Source: Gelidibacter gilvus (GTDB taxonomy: Bacteria; Bacteroidota; Bacteroidia; Flavobacteriales; Flavobacteriaceae). From it: a stretch of 64,000 nucleotides of DNA. The first letter of the stretch is position 1. Each line of letters starts with the position of its first letter. The stretch covers positions 186,001-250,000 of the forward strand of contig NZ_SDDZ01000006.1 in NCBI RefSeq assembly GCF_004115975.1, read 5' to 3'. The position numbers and the translations under genes were made by a program. This document shows positions 1-8,502 of this stretch, in pieces. The notes beneath the pieces are model-generated. The model searched no databases and was not told the DNA's origin. It was given only the letters and a program-made list of their open reading frames with translations.

Positions 1-175
1 GATGACGCGTTTGGTCACCGGTGGTCACCACTTCGTTTCGACCTTCAAACAAAACTTTTCCTTCTGCTGAAACAAGTACCGAACCAAACGGCTGATTCCC
101 TGCAGAGAGGGCTTCCTTTGCCAATTCTACACAGCGACGTAAATGCTGTAAATCTTTGTCATCTATCTTATTCAT
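1..175 (-). CDS. Nucleoside deaminase, N-terminal part (cut by window edge)
   Basis: Reading left from the ATG at 175 gives 58 residues that start MNKIDDKDLQHLRRC and contain the stretches AGNQPFGSVLV and LFEGRNEVVTTGD, ending at TRH. This is the first helix and beta strands of the cytidine/deoxycytidylate deaminase fold as found in guanine deaminase-like and TadA-like nucleoside deaminases; the zinc-binding H-[AP]-E motif would begin just past the edge. The enzyme would hydrolytically deaminate a free base or nucleoside in the cytosol. It lies 10 nt after the ankyrin gene on the same strand, so the two may be co-transcribed. Substrate cannot be told from this part. Confidence 0.75.
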   Translation of the reverse strand, partial: MNKIDDKDLQHLRRCVELAKEALSAGNQPFGSVLVSAEGKVLFEGRNEVVTTGDQTRH

Positions 176-185
176 TTCTTTTGTT

Positions 186-887
186 TTAATGAGCGTTTGC
201 TGCGACTAGTATTTTGGCGATTTTGTCCATGTTTCTATTTTTAGCGTGTTGCAGTGGTGTCACGCCGTCGTTATCCGCAATATTGACATCAGCACCTGCA
301 TCTACAAGTACTTTTACGATAGCCACCTGTGTTTCGCCAGTTGCACCCAGAATGATCGCTTCCATTAAGGCCGTCCAGCCAAGATTGTTAACATGATCAA
401 TGGGATAATCTGGTATTTCTGTAAGAATTTTGACAACTTCCAAATGCCTTTTTTCTGCGGCCGGAATCAGGGCTGTCCCTCCATAACGATTATAAATATC
501 AAATTTGGCACCATGGTTCAAGCTCATTTTTAAAATTGACAAATCGCCACTTGCACCGGCATACAAATGCGGACTGTTTAACAGGTCGTCCTGCGCGTTC
601 ACGTCGGCGCCTGCAGAAATCAACAGTTCAGCAATTTTGCCATCGGCATTGTAAGTGGCAACCATTAAGGGCGTTCGTCCTTTGTTATCTCTTATTTCTA
701 AATCTGGATTGGAACTTAAAATTTTAGCCACGAGGGTGGCATCCTTTTCAGAAACAGCCTTTAACAAGCTGGAAATGGAATCTTGAGTTGATAGTTTCAT
801 GTTTTTGTTTCCATTTGGGTGGCCACAACTTTGCAACGGCAAACAGGCAATCCATAGTGTTGTAATAATTTTGGACAAAGATTTCAT
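186..887 (-). CDS. Ankyrin-repeat lipoprotein
   Basis: 233 residues from the ATG at 887, chosen because MKSLSKIITTLWIACLPLQSC is a clean lipoprotein signal with lipobox LQSC; an in-frame ATG 24 nt upstream would put extra residues before the signal. After a short linker come about five ankyrin repeats, visible as GRTPLMVATYNADGKIAELL, GGTALIPAAEKRHLEVVKIL, GWTALMEAI and GVTPLQHAKNRNMDKIAKIL, with the typical AGADVN turns. Ankyrin repeats bind other proteins, so this is probably a membrane-anchored binding protein of the periplasm or outer membrane. Partner unknown. It precedes the deaminase gene by 10 nt. Confidence 0.85.
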   Translation of the reverse strand: MKSLSKIITTLWIACLPLQSCGHPNGNKNMKLSTQDSISSLLKAVSEKDATLVAKILSSNPDLEIRDNKGRTPLMVATYNADGKIAELLISAGADVNAQDDLLNSPHLYAGASGDLSILKMSLNHGAKFDIYNRYGGTALIPAAEKRHLEVVKILTEIPDYPIDHVNNLGWTALMEAIILGATGETQVAIVKVLVDAGADVNIADNDGVTPLQHAKNRNMDKIAKILVAANAH

Positions 888-1043
888 TGGGATGTCGTTT
901 AAGATTATCACAAAGTAAAATACGAAAAGAAGAATAGATAGACGTAGGTATCTTAAAGATTGTTTTTAAATTGGACATAAAACCAATGTATTTCCTAATG
1001 GAATGGATAAATTTTCAATATCCATCCCATTTCGGAAATAATA

Positions 1044-1670
1044 CTATTTCAAACTTCTTAGAAATTTCTTGAAGCCTTCATCGCTGTAATCGGCCATTCC
1101 TTTATGCGTCAATGCCAAGTTACCTTTCGCATCAATAACATAAGTTGTAGGAATTGCTGAAGATTGATACATGGGTGGCAAATTGCTCGCGGGGGCATAA
1201 ATTGGCATATTGTACCCTTTACGCTTATCAAAAGCTTTGGCCAATTCAAAATCCTGATCCAAAGAAAGCATTACAAACGCCACTTCGTCGCCCATCTCTT
1301 TGTGCAACTTGTCAATACTTGGCATTTCTGCAATACAAGGTGGACACCATGTAGCCCAAAAGTTCATAAAAATAACCTTGCCTTTCAAAGCTTCCAATGA
1401 GGTGATATTGCCATCCCTATCCATCAACTTTAAACTAAAATCTGCTTTCTCAAACTCTGGAAGGCTTGCCATTGCATTATCATTTTCACGCACTTGGGTA
1501 ATCTCTTTGACATTAGGATTCATCAATCCGGTGGCAAGAATACCACGTTGGGCAAAACCAATAACTTCAGTATGTAATCCTGTGGCGTAAAGGGTAATAG
1601 CTACCACGGCGAAAACTCCGTATTGGATCCACGTTTTCTTTGAGTTTTTTTCTTTTTTATCGTTTTTCAT
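1044..1670 (-). CDS. TlpA-like periplasmic thioredoxin (disulfide reductase)
   Basis: 208 residues: a charged N-terminus, one membrane anchor (about residues 16-34), then a TlpA/ResA-type thioredoxin domain with NFWATWCPPCIAEMP as the active site and the cis-proline loop SAIPTTYVID. Such proteins face the periplasm and reduce disulfides or cysteine-bound sulfur on partner proteins; in sulfur-oxidation gene sets the equivalent is SoxW. It is the last gene of a leftward operon, 14 nt after the SoxB-like gene, so it probably keeps the cysteine sites of that module reduced. The family assignment is firm; the partner is inferred from position. Confidence 0.88.
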   Translation of the reverse strand: MKNDKKEKNSKKTWIQYGVFAVVAITLYATGLHTEVIGFAQRGILATGLMNPNVKEITQVRENDNAMASLPEFEKADFSLKLMDRDGNITSLEALKGKVIFMNFWATWCPPCIAEMPSIDKLHKEMGDEVAFVMLSLDQDFELAKAFDKRKGYNMPIYAPASNLPPMYQSSAIPTTYVIDAKGNLALTHKGMADYSDEGFKKFLRSLK

Positions 1671-1684
1671 AATTCTTAAATTTT

Positions 1685-3346
1685 TTATTGAAATTCATAA
1701 TTGGTTCCAGGTACTGTAGAAAAAGAATACGTGCCCAAATAATCGCAGTACGCACGTCCATCTAATTTTGGTGATACTGGCGAATGCTTTTGAAGATATT
1801 CTTCTATGGCCTCGTGAATGGTATAATCCATTTCCTTTACGTCCTCAACATCCGACATTCTACATAAGTTATCAATAGGATCGCCTGGGCGCACACAAGC
1901 AGAAATTGTATAATATTGATCATCCTGCATTTCCTCACCTTTTACGATAACACTGGTTATCCGCTCACCTCTTGGGTTTTGACTTTTAAAATCCACTTCC
2001 ATTCCAGAGAATCGCACTAACCATCCACCAAAACGTTCGGTTGGGTTTTGTGCAAAGGCGTTATGCATCTCTCTTTCCAACCAGTCTTTAATCTGCTTCC
2101 CAGTAGCTTTTCCAGTCTTGACATTTTCATTAACAGGAAGTAGATTCCATAAATTGGCGCGTGTAATTGGTGCCGGTTTGCCATTTTCAGGCACAATAGG
2201 ATTACCAAAACGGAATCCGTTTGAGATGGCGATATCTGCTCCTGTTTTCCAACGTGCTGCATCTGTGAATAGATTATCCATTGGATTTTCCACGGTCAAA
2301 TACCGATAAATTGGCGTGTTTGTATAGCCAATTATTGTTTCGAGATGCTCTTGGTACGGTGCTTTTTCTTTGTTCACAAGGGCTTGCATCGCTTTATCGG
2401 CAGGATACACTTCTGGATCCACATCAATAAGCTCATAATCATCACCCACCAATTTTCCATCTACAAAATGAAGGGTCAGTTTTCCAACAAAAGAACCAAA
2501 GGCACCAGGTTCGGTAACCTTCGCATATTTACCTTGAATCATTTCTCTTACACGTTCGTGTGTATCATTTCCTAAGATGTAATCGGCATGCTCTGCTATT
2601 GGGCTATTGGCCAATTCAACCTGTTTGAAAATTCCAATATGGGTAAGCAAAAAAATAATATCTGCTTTTTCATTAAATTTAATATCATCCACTAATTGCT
2701 TTACACTATTATCCAAGCCGCTAAAAGCAATTCCTTTACTGAAAATAGGATTTTGTCTCACTGGAACATCGGGATCATTAATCCCAATAAAAGCCAATCG
2801 AACGCCTTCAATTTCTTTTATGGTATAGGCTGGAAATAAAGGGTCTTTTCCGTCTTCATGGTACATATTCTGAACAATAACTTCCGTATCAAAATCCTGC
2901 ATCACCTCCATCATGATGTCTTTCCCGTAAACCACTTCCCAGTTTCCTGGAATAATTACATCATATCCCATGTTTTTCACGATGTTGGACATCACTCTCC
3001 CCTCAGATAAAGCGGCGTAGCCACTACCCTGAATCAAATCGCCGCCATCAACGATAAGTGTCCGATTTGGATTTTTTCCACGTTCCTGATCAAAGATTGT
3101 TTTGATGTGCGCCATACCGCCACGTTCCTTAAAGACAATTTCACCATTTTCCCAAAACAGTTCAGGATGTGGATCCAATTGGCCATGAATGTCAGCCGTT
3201 TGAAGGATGGTGATACTCATGGTGTCTTTTGTATTACTGTTATTTTCTGCCACTGTATTCGTTTTTTCAGATTTACAAGAAACTGATACTATCAATATTC
3301 CTAAAAAGCCAAAAACTGTCAAAAAAGTTGTTTTAAAATTTCTCAT
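1685..3346 (-). CDS. SoxB-like / 5'-nucleotidase-family metallohydrolase, lipoprotein
   Basis: 553 residues with a lipobox (VSVSCKS, about residue 24). The N-terminal metallophosphatase domain has QTADIHGQLDPH, DGGDLIQGSG, PGNWEVVYG, LLTHIGIF and ILGNDTHERV; the C-terminal domain has AISNGFRFG and NLLPVNENVKTGKATG. The DGGDxxQGSG and GxWExxYG blocks are closer to SoxB (sulfate thiohydrolase, which has GHWEFTYG) than to UshA-type nucleotidases (GNHEFD). Two metal-site positions differ from both families: GNWE instead of GHWE, and GNDTH where a GGHTH-type HxH is expected. It is flanked by DsrE, DoxX and TlpA genes, which supports a sulfur role, but thiosulfohydrolase activity is not proven and no soxXA or soxYZ is in the window. 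Confidence 0.75.
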   Translation of the reverse strand: MRNFKTTFLTVFGFLGILIVSVSCKSEKTNTVAENNSNTKDTMSITILQTADIHGQLDPHPELFWENGEIVFKERGGMAHIKTIFDQERGKNPNRTLIVDGGDLIQGSGYAALSEGRVMSNIVKNMGYDVIIPGNWEVVYGKDIMMEVMQDFDTEVIVQNMYHEDGKDPLFPAYTIKEIEGVRLAFIGINDPDVPVRQNPIFSKGIAFSGLDNSVKQLVDDIKFNEKADIIFLLTHIGIFKQVELANSPIAEHADYILGNDTHERVREMIQGKYAKVTEPGAFGSFVGKLTLHFVDGKLVGDDYELIDVDPEVYPADKAMQALVNKEKAPYQEHLETIIGYTNTPIYRYLTVENPMDNLFTDAARWKTGADIAISNGFRFGNPIVPENGKPAPITRANLWNLLPVNENVKTGKATGKQIKDWLEREMHNAFAQNPTERFGGWLVRFSGMEVDFKSQNPRGERITSVIVKGEEMQDDQYYTISACVRPGDPIDNLCRMSDVEDVKEMDYTIHEAIEEYLQKHSPVSPKLDGRAYCDYLGTYSFSTVPGTNYEFQ

Positions 3347-3349
3347 GAT

Positions 3350-3772
3350 TTATAGACTTAAGCTTTTATATCCTTTTTTTTGAAGTTGGAAATTATACAA
3401 GATGCCGTTTTCCACAATGTCCATGCTCGTTGGAACTTTTGTTTTATCGACTTTAAATTTGTTGAGGGAAAAACCACAGGCTATAATCTGAACCCCAGCT
3501 TTCTCGGCTTTTTGAATAAATGTATTTATTATTTCAGGATCGGTAATTTGTCCAATGTCCTTACCGCAGATGATGACCTGAAAGTCGCCAAACGCCTCTC
3601 CCTCTTCTGCCTTTAGGGCTTCTGCAGTTAGGATGATGGGTTGTAGCTGCGGTACTTTTGTGGTGAGCACGACGTAATTATTTTTACTGTTGTCCACCTG
3701 TTGCGCTTGTAATTTTGCGTTGCCAAATAGGGTGAGCATTAGAAATAGTGAACTAAAAATGTATGTTTTCAT
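3350..3772 (-). CDS. DsrE-family sulfur-transfer protein, secreted
   Basis: 140 residues with an N-terminal signal peptide ending near LQAQQ, so it is exported. The rest fits the small DsrE/DsrF alpha/beta fold: EAFGDFQVIICGKDIGQI followed by KAGVQIIACGFSLNKFKV. The two cysteines in VIICGK and IIACGF sit where DsrE proteins carry reactive sulfur. It lies 6 nt after doxX and 3 nt before the SoxB-like gene, clearly one transcript. Likely role: carrying persulfide sulfur in the periplasm between the neighbouring oxidoreductases. The family is recognised from pattern only. Confidence 0.75.
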   Translation of the reverse strand: MKTYIFSSLFLMLTLFGNAKLQAQQVDNSKNNYVVLTTKVPQLQPIILTAEALKAEEGEAFGDFQVIICGKDIGQITDPEIINTFIQKAEKAGVQIIACGFSLNKFKVDKTKVPTSMDIVENGILYNFQLQKKGYKSLSL

Positions 3773-3778
3773 ATCGTT

Positions 3779-4177
3779 TTATTTTAAGGGTTGATTGGTA
3801 TCATTCAGTATAAAAAAAAGAAGTCCACCTAAAATTGCAATGTTTTTAAATAAAGGGCCCAGCGTGGTCATCTGTCCGACTTGAACCGTTAGTGTGATTG
3901 GAATTAAAACCGCCACTAAAATAATAGCTGCCCATTTGGTCTTATAACCAATTAAAAATAGAAAGCCTGCTACTAGCATGACAATCCCAGATAGGATGAT
4001 GAGCCACTGAGGATCGCCGAAATAAATGGCTAACCCCTTAAAACTCGCCTGTTCTATACGTTGGGCTGTTTTTTCTACATTGAGCAAGTGACTAAGGCCA
4101 GCTACTAAAAATATGCCGCTTACCAAAATGCGCAATAGCTGTATGGATCGGCGACTGATTAAAATTTTGCTCGTCAT
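3779..4177 (-). CDS. DoxX-family membrane protein
   Basis: 132 residues from the ATG at 4177 (MTSKILISRRSIQLL). A longer reading from 4255 adds a cysteine-rich, non-conserved leader and is less likely. Four membrane helices: about 13-32, 55-75, 80-100 and 108-127, with the DoxX pattern RILVSGIFLVAGLSHL. DoxX/DoxD relatives are quinone-linked subunits of thiosulfate or sulfur oxidoreductases, though many family members have no known role. It heads the compact block doxX-dsrE-soxB-like-tlpA, so electrons from sulfur chemistry could enter the quinone pool here (inference). Confidence 0.8.
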   Translation of the reverse strand: MTSKILISRRSIQLLRILVSGIFLVAGLSHLLNVEKTAQRIEQASFKGLAIYFGDPQWLIILSGIVMLVAGFLFLIGYKTKWAAIILVAVLIPITLTVQVGQMTTLGPLFKNIAILGGLLFFILNDTNQPLK

Positions 4178-4301
4178 AATAAAAAATGTGAATAAAGAGT
4201 GTTTGAATTTGTATGGTCTCTGTGCGTAACAGATCATCCAACAGCATCTCTTCAAAAGAAATACTATGGAAACACCAACTTTAAAAGGTCAAAAAGAGAG
4301 C

Positions 4302-4664
4302 TTAGGCCACGCGAGGTGGAGGAGATATGCTATCGAGATAGCGATAACTTAATTTGGAAGTAAAGTGTTCGTTGATCACAACTACGGGATCGGTATAGTC
4401 CGCTTCCCAAGAAAACAATTCAAAGTGAAACGGCGTGGTACAATTGCCACTTAAAATAATTACTTGTGTTTCAACATGATCTTGAGCCGAAAAACTGGTC
4501 GATTCATTCGATTTTTCGTTGGAAGAATTTTTCTTACAATATGGATTTACGAAAGAAGTCTTGCTGCCACTGAATATAATATTCAAGCCATTGGCATCTA
4601 TCGCGGCAAATTTCGCCAGAAAGATAGCTATCAGAACTACTGCTATGTAAGATTTAGTTTTCAC
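4302..4664 (-). CDS. Hypothetical secreted protein, first gene of the sulfur/redox operon (GTG start)
   Basis: 120 residues if it starts at the GTG at 4664 (MKTKSYIAVVLIAIFLAKF, a good signal peptide). An in-frame ATG at 4679 is rejected because it lies inside the -7 element TATGTTTG of the promoter, upstream of the expected transcript start. The mature part is Ser/Asn-rich with two cysteines (NPYCKKNSS and LSGNCTTPF) and ends in DSISPPPRVA. Small exported proteins with a Pro-Pro-Arg tail occur in flavobacteria beside metal or redox genes, but I do not recognise a function. It is separated from doxX by 124 nt on the same strand. Confidence 0.55.
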   Translation of the reverse strand: MKTKSYIAVVLIAIFLAKFAAIDANGLNIIFSGSKTSFVNPYCKKNSSNEKSNESTSFSAQDHVETQVIILSGNCTTPFHFELFSWEADYTDPVVVINEHFTSKLSYRYLDSISPPPRVA

Positions 4665-4672
4665 GATAGGTA

Positions 4673-4717
4673 CAAACATAAGACAAAGGAGAGGATCCTT
4701 ATGTAACCTTTGTTACC
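4673..4717 (-). promoter_or_regulatory. Crp/Fnr-like palindrome plus -7 promoter element (sulfur/redox operon)
   Basis: On the minus strand GGTAACAAAGGTTACA (4717-4702) is an inverted repeat GTAAC-N4-GTTAC. After 21 bp follows TATGTTTG (4680-4673), a perfect Bacteroidota -7 element TAnnTTTG. The spacing puts the palindrome near -41, the usual place of a class II Crp/Fnr activator. The same layout recurs at three other places in the window. The transcript would start only a few nt before the GTG at 4664. Confidence 0.7.
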
Positions 4718-4856
4718 ATAGCGTGTTAAAGTCTTATTAAAATAAAAGAAAATGGCTGGCAAATAAGTCGTTAGGATGCCAAGTCAAATTTAAGATGCAA
4801 TACCTAACAACACAGTTTTACATGTATTAGGTCAGTAAAATGGTGAAGTCAAGATG

Positions 4857-6881
4857 TTATTGAGGATAAATAACCATTTTACTAATAGCAGGAAAATGTT
4901 TTTCCAGCTTTAAAGGGATTCTATCCAAGTGTCCAAAATAAGAGATATAACCTTTTCTAGCGGATACCAAAATAATCAAATCGGTATCATGAATCTCTCT
5001 GGAAATAATTAGGAAATCATCCCAATCCTTGAACTTTTTATACCCCATGGTCAAGTTAACCTTATTGTCTTTTGCAAACTTCACTATTGATTGATGCGTT
5101 GCCTCGTTGCAATTCAGATGTATCGGAATGGATAATTCCACTGAAAGTTTTGCTATTTTATTGACCCAATGTGCAAAACCTTCTTCAAGTTCGGCATTTG
5201 GGGGAACCACAACAAATAATCGCTTATGATTGACCAAAGGAATTTCAAAATCACAAATAAAAAGTGTTTTATTGGTATTTTGTAAAATACTTTCCATTTT
5301 ATCCCCGATCAATTTATCCAAAAACCCGGTTTTTTGAGGCCATCCCAATAAAATGATATCGGCCATAATTTCCTTCGCGGTTCGTGAAATTCCACTCGCT
5401 GCATTATGGTCTATTGTTGCCATAACCGTAGCATTGGTATCAGATGCGGTAGTTTCCTTTAGATAATTCTCCAATCCCTGTTTAGCTTTGTGAATAGTTT
5501 TCTCTGCTTCATTGGTATTGGGCACAACCGTTAAAATGGATAAAGGGTTGATCGATTTTTTATCCTTTATTAATACTGCAAAATCCAAAATTTTCTCAAT
5601 ATTCACCAAATTCGCGATGGGTATTAAAATGGTCTCTTGAAGCGAAGGACTGCTCAATGCGATATCTTCATCCTCATCAGAATTACGGATGATGGTTTTG
5701 GCTGCACTTTCGGTGACAAATGATGCAATGATACAGGTCACGAGAATCAAGACGACCGTCCCGTTAAGAATATTGTCATCTAAGATTCCAGCTTTGTATC
5801 CTACTAAAATTACCGCTAAAGTAGCTGCAGCATGCGCACTACTCAATCCGAAAATCAAGTTACGTTGACCTTTTGAGAATTTAAAAATTATCTGAGTTAA
5901 AAATGCCGCTGTCCATTTTCCAAAAATCGCCACAACCGTTAGGGTTCCGGCTATAATCAGTGCCATCGGACCGCTCATAATGACACTAATGTCAACAATC
6001 ATCCCGACACTAATTAGGAAAAAAGGAATAAAAAGCGAGTTGCCTATAAATTCAATCCGGTTCATTAACGCAGAAGAGTGTGGAATGAGCTTATTAAGGG
6101 CCAACCCTGCAACGAACGCACCGATAATTGATTCCAATCCTGCAATCTCAGCCAAGAATGCAGAGAAAAAAACTACGGACAATACAAAAATATAATGCGA
6201 ATGTTTTTCGCTTTCCAGTTTACTAAAGAACCATTTGGCAATTCTTGGGATCACCAAAAACATAAACGCTGAAAACAATACTAATGATATCCCCAAACGG
6301 ATCCAAAATTCCTGTGTAAGTCCGCCATCATGAGAGCCTAAAATGACCGCCAACATAATAAGAACGGCGGTGTCTGTTAGAATTGTACCTCCAACGGTAA
6401 TGGCCACAGCCACGTTTTTTGAAACCCCGAGCTTACTGACTATTGGGTAGGTTACCAACGTATGGGTGGCAAACATACTGGATGTAAGAAGACTGGCATT
6501 AAAATCAAAGCCCAATATATAATGACAGACCGGAAATCCAATAGCGATTGGAATCGTGAAGGTTAAAAAACCAAATAATAAGCTCTTATTTCTTGTTGCC
6601 CTGAACTCGTTCAAATCGAGCTCCAATCCCGCAATAAACATGATGTATAAAAGTCCGATAGTTGAAAAAACATCCACAAAAAGACTTTTCTCCAAGATGT
6701 TCAACCCAGCAGGACCAATGATAATTCCCGATACAATCAATCCAATAATTCCAGGAATCCGTATTCTGTGCAACACGACCGGGGCCAACAGAATAATAAA
6801 GAGGATCAAAGAGAAAATCAACACGGGATTTTGGAGCGGTAACTGGAACTCTTCTATAAGTTGATTGATAATGACATCCAT
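4857..6881 (-). CDS. CPA2-family cation:proton antiporter with C-terminal USP-like domain
   Basis: 674 residues from the ATG at 6881 (MDVIINQLIEEFQLPLQNP). Longer readings start inside or very near the promoter element at 6958-6965. Residues 1-400 form about 12 membrane helices of the Kef/NapA type (HRIRIPGIIGLIVSGIIIGPAGL, FIAGLELDLNEF, LSSAHAAATLAVILVGY). The soluble remainder has two universal-stress-like halves (ETILIPIANLVNIEKIL; NTKIL-type and KRLFVVVPPNAE). It exchanges Na+ or K+ for H+ across the inner membrane; the soluble part may sense nucleotides. It is single and divergent from cydA. Which cation it carries cannot be told from sequence. Confidence 0.85.
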   Translation of the reverse strand: MDVIINQLIEEFQLPLQNPVLIFSLILFIILLAPVVLHRIRIPGIIGLIVSGIIIGPAGLNILEKSLFVDVFSTIGLLYIMFIAGLELDLNEFRATRNKSLLFGFLTFTIPIAIGFPVCHYILGFDFNASLLTSSMFATHTLVTYPIVSKLGVSKNVAVAITVGGTILTDTAVLIMLAVILGSHDGGLTQEFWIRLGISLVLFSAFMFLVIPRIAKWFFSKLESEKHSHYIFVLSVVFFSAFLAEIAGLESIIGAFVAGLALNKLIPHSSALMNRIEFIGNSLFIPFFLISVGMIVDISVIMSGPMALIIAGTLTVVAIFGKWTAAFLTQIIFKFSKGQRNLIFGLSSAHAAATLAVILVGYKAGILDDNILNGTVVLILVTCIIASFVTESAAKTIIRNSDEDEDIALSSPSLQETILIPIANLVNIEKILDFAVLIKDKKSINPLSILTVVPNTNEAEKTIHKAKQGLENYLKETTASDTNATVMATIDHNAASGISRTAKEIMADIILLGWPQKTGFLDKLIGDKMESILQNTNKTLFICDFEIPLVNHKRLFVVVPPNAELEEGFAHWVNKIAKLSVELSIPIHLNCNEATHQSIVKFAKDNKVNLTMGYKKFKDWDDFLIISREIHDTDLIILVSARKGYISYFGHLDRIPLKLEKHFPAISKMVIYPQ

Positions 6882-6957
6882 AGTTGACGAATAAGAGAAA
6901 AAATTAAACTGAATTAATTGGTGAATTAAAACAGTCTTGTTCATTACAATTATACAA

Positions 6958-6965
6958 CAAACATA
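6958..6965 (-). promoter_or_regulatory. -7 promoter element for the CPA2 antiporter
   Basis: TATGTTTG on the minus strand fits TAnnTTTG. It lies 77 nt before the ATG at 6881 and shows that an upstream in-frame ATG at 6980 cannot be the start. Confidence 0.5.
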
Positions 6966-7087
6966 GGAAAAGAACAGCATTAATATCTTACCTTTATTAC
7001 GCTTACGTGTTAAAATTTGATAAAAAACTGAATTTCAAGGAATTTGGGAGAAGTGAACTAACGGTCTCAAAAAACAAAAGAGGATTC

Positions 7088-7131
7088 TGTTACTTGTGTT
7101 ACACATTTCAAACGGGATTCTCATATATTTA
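7088..7131 (+). promoter_or_regulatory. Crp/Fnr-like palindrome plus -7 element upstream of cydA
   Basis: TGTTACTTGTGTTACA (7088-7103) is a near-perfect inverted repeat (TGTWAC-N4-GTWACA). It is followed after 20 bp by TATATTTA (7124-7131), a -7 element with one change from TAnnTTTG. The cydA ATG is 34 nt further on. Placement matches the other three sites of this type; control of cytochrome bd by an oxygen- or redox-sensing Crp/Fnr protein would be expected from other bacteria. Confidence 0.65.
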
Positions 7132-7165
7132 TATAATAAATTTATCACTCAAAAGCTTTCTATAT

Positions 7166-8500
7166 ATGGAAGACATGCTCTTTTACGATCGGATGCAGTT
7201 TGCGTTCACGATCACTTTCCATTACCTATTTCCACAATTGACCATGGGATTATCTTTAATGATTGTCTATTTTAAATGGCGATTTTTAAGAACCAAGATT
7301 GATAAGTATAACGATGCCGCCAAATTTTGGATGAAAATTTTCGCGCTCAATTTTGCAATGGGCGTCGTCACCGGGATTCCAATGGAATTTCAGTTTGGTA
7401 CCAATTGGGCAAAATTCTCTGAACTTACGGGAGGAATTATCGGTCAAACCCTAGCCATGGAAGGGATGTTTTCTTTTTTCTTGGAATCTTCATTTTTGGG
7501 ATTATTCCTGTTTGGAGAGAAATTAATGGGTCAAAAGCTCCATTTCTTAACTGGTTTTCTGGTGTTTTTAGGATCTTGGGCAAGTGGCTATTTGATTATA
7601 GCCACACATTCATGGATGCAATACCCTGTTGGCTATGAAATTTTAGAAAATGGAAAATTTGTGCTTAACAATTTTGGAGCATTATTCTCTAATCCGTGGT
7701 TAATGCCTGCGTTTTTACACAATCAAATGGGATCTGTAATTACATCTTCTTTTGTGGTGGCATCTATTGGAGCTTTCTATCTCTTAAATAATAAGCATAG
7801 CGAATTTGGAAAACTCTTTGTAAAAACCGGTGTTATTTTCGGATTGATTTCTAGTATTTTGGTTGCTTTTCCAACTGGAGATTGGGCTGCAAAAAATGTA
7901 GCAACCCACCAACCTGTCACCTTTGCTGCAATGGAAGGCATTTTTGAAACCGAAGATGGTGGCGCTGAGATTATCTTAATTGGGCAGCCGGACGTCGGAA
8001 ACAAAAAACTCGACAATAAAATTGCGGTGCCAAATGTATTGAGCTTTTTAACTTACCAAAGATGGGATGCTGAGATTAAAGGCCTCAATGAATTTGATGA
8101 AAGTGTCTATCCAACCAATATTCCTGGATTGTATTACTCCTATCATATTATGGTGGGCTTAGGCACTATTTTTATAGGATTGTTGCTTATTGCAAGCATC
8201 CAATTGTTTCGAAAAAAACTCTATGCCACCAAATGGGTGTTGTGGGCGTTGATGTTCATGCTGCCGTTTCCATATATCGCCAATACCGCGGGATGGTACA
8301 CTGCCGAATTGGGTAGGCAACCTTGGTTGGTCTATAATCTGTTGCGGACTGCAGATGGGATTTCACCAACAGTTTCTTCAGGAAACACCCTGTTCACCTT
8401 GCTTGGCTTTATTGGACTTTATGCCTTATTAGGGTTATTGTTCATTATGCTAGCAGTCAAAATCATCAATAAAGGTCCTGAAACCTCAAAACACATCTAA
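7166..8500 (+). CDS. cydA: Cytochrome bd ubiquinol oxidase subunit I
   Basis: 444 residues from the ATG at 7166 (MEDMLFYDRMQFAFTITFHYLF). This start places the heme-ligand histidine at position 19, as in E. coli CydA; a 53-codon upstream extension runs through the promoter and is rejected. Conserved blocks: GIPMEFQFGTNWAKF, MEGMFSFFLESSFLGLF, FLHNQM (second heme ligand region) and GWYTAELGRQPW. The Q-loop is short compared with the 522-residue E. coli protein, as in CIO-type enzymes. The complex oxidises quinol and reduces O2 to water with high affinity in the inner membrane. It ends 2 nt before cydB. Confidence 0.97.
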   Translation: MEDMLFYDRMQFAFTITFHYLFPQLTMGLSLMIVYFKWRFLRTKIDKYNDAAKFWMKIFALNFAMGVVTGIPMEFQFGTNWAKFSELTGGIIGQTLAMEGMFSFFLESSFLGLFLFGEKLMGQKLHFLTGFLVFLGSWASGYLIIATHSWMQYPVGYEILENGKFVLNNFGALFSNPWLMPAFLHNQMGSVITSSFVVASIGAFYLLNNKHSEFGKLFVKTGVIFGLISSILVAFPTGDWAAKNVATHQPVTFAAMEGIFETEDGGAEIILIGQPDVGNKKLDNKIAVPNVLSFLTYQRWDAEIKGLNEFDESVYPTNIPGLYYSYHIMVGLGTIFIGLLLIASIQLFRKKLYATKWVLWALMFMLPFPYIANTAGWYTAELGRQPWLVYNLLRTADGISPTVSSGNTLFTLLGFIGLYALLGLLFIMLAVKIINKGPETSKHI

Positions 8501-8502
8501 CT

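Noticed and set aside
6556-6864. Open frames on the plus strand inside the antiporter gene and similar antisense frames in other genes (31095-31421, 39785-40093, 53900-54259, 60362-60640)
   Set aside because: They lie fully antisense to well-supported genes, have no family pattern or promoter and are expected by chance from codon bias.
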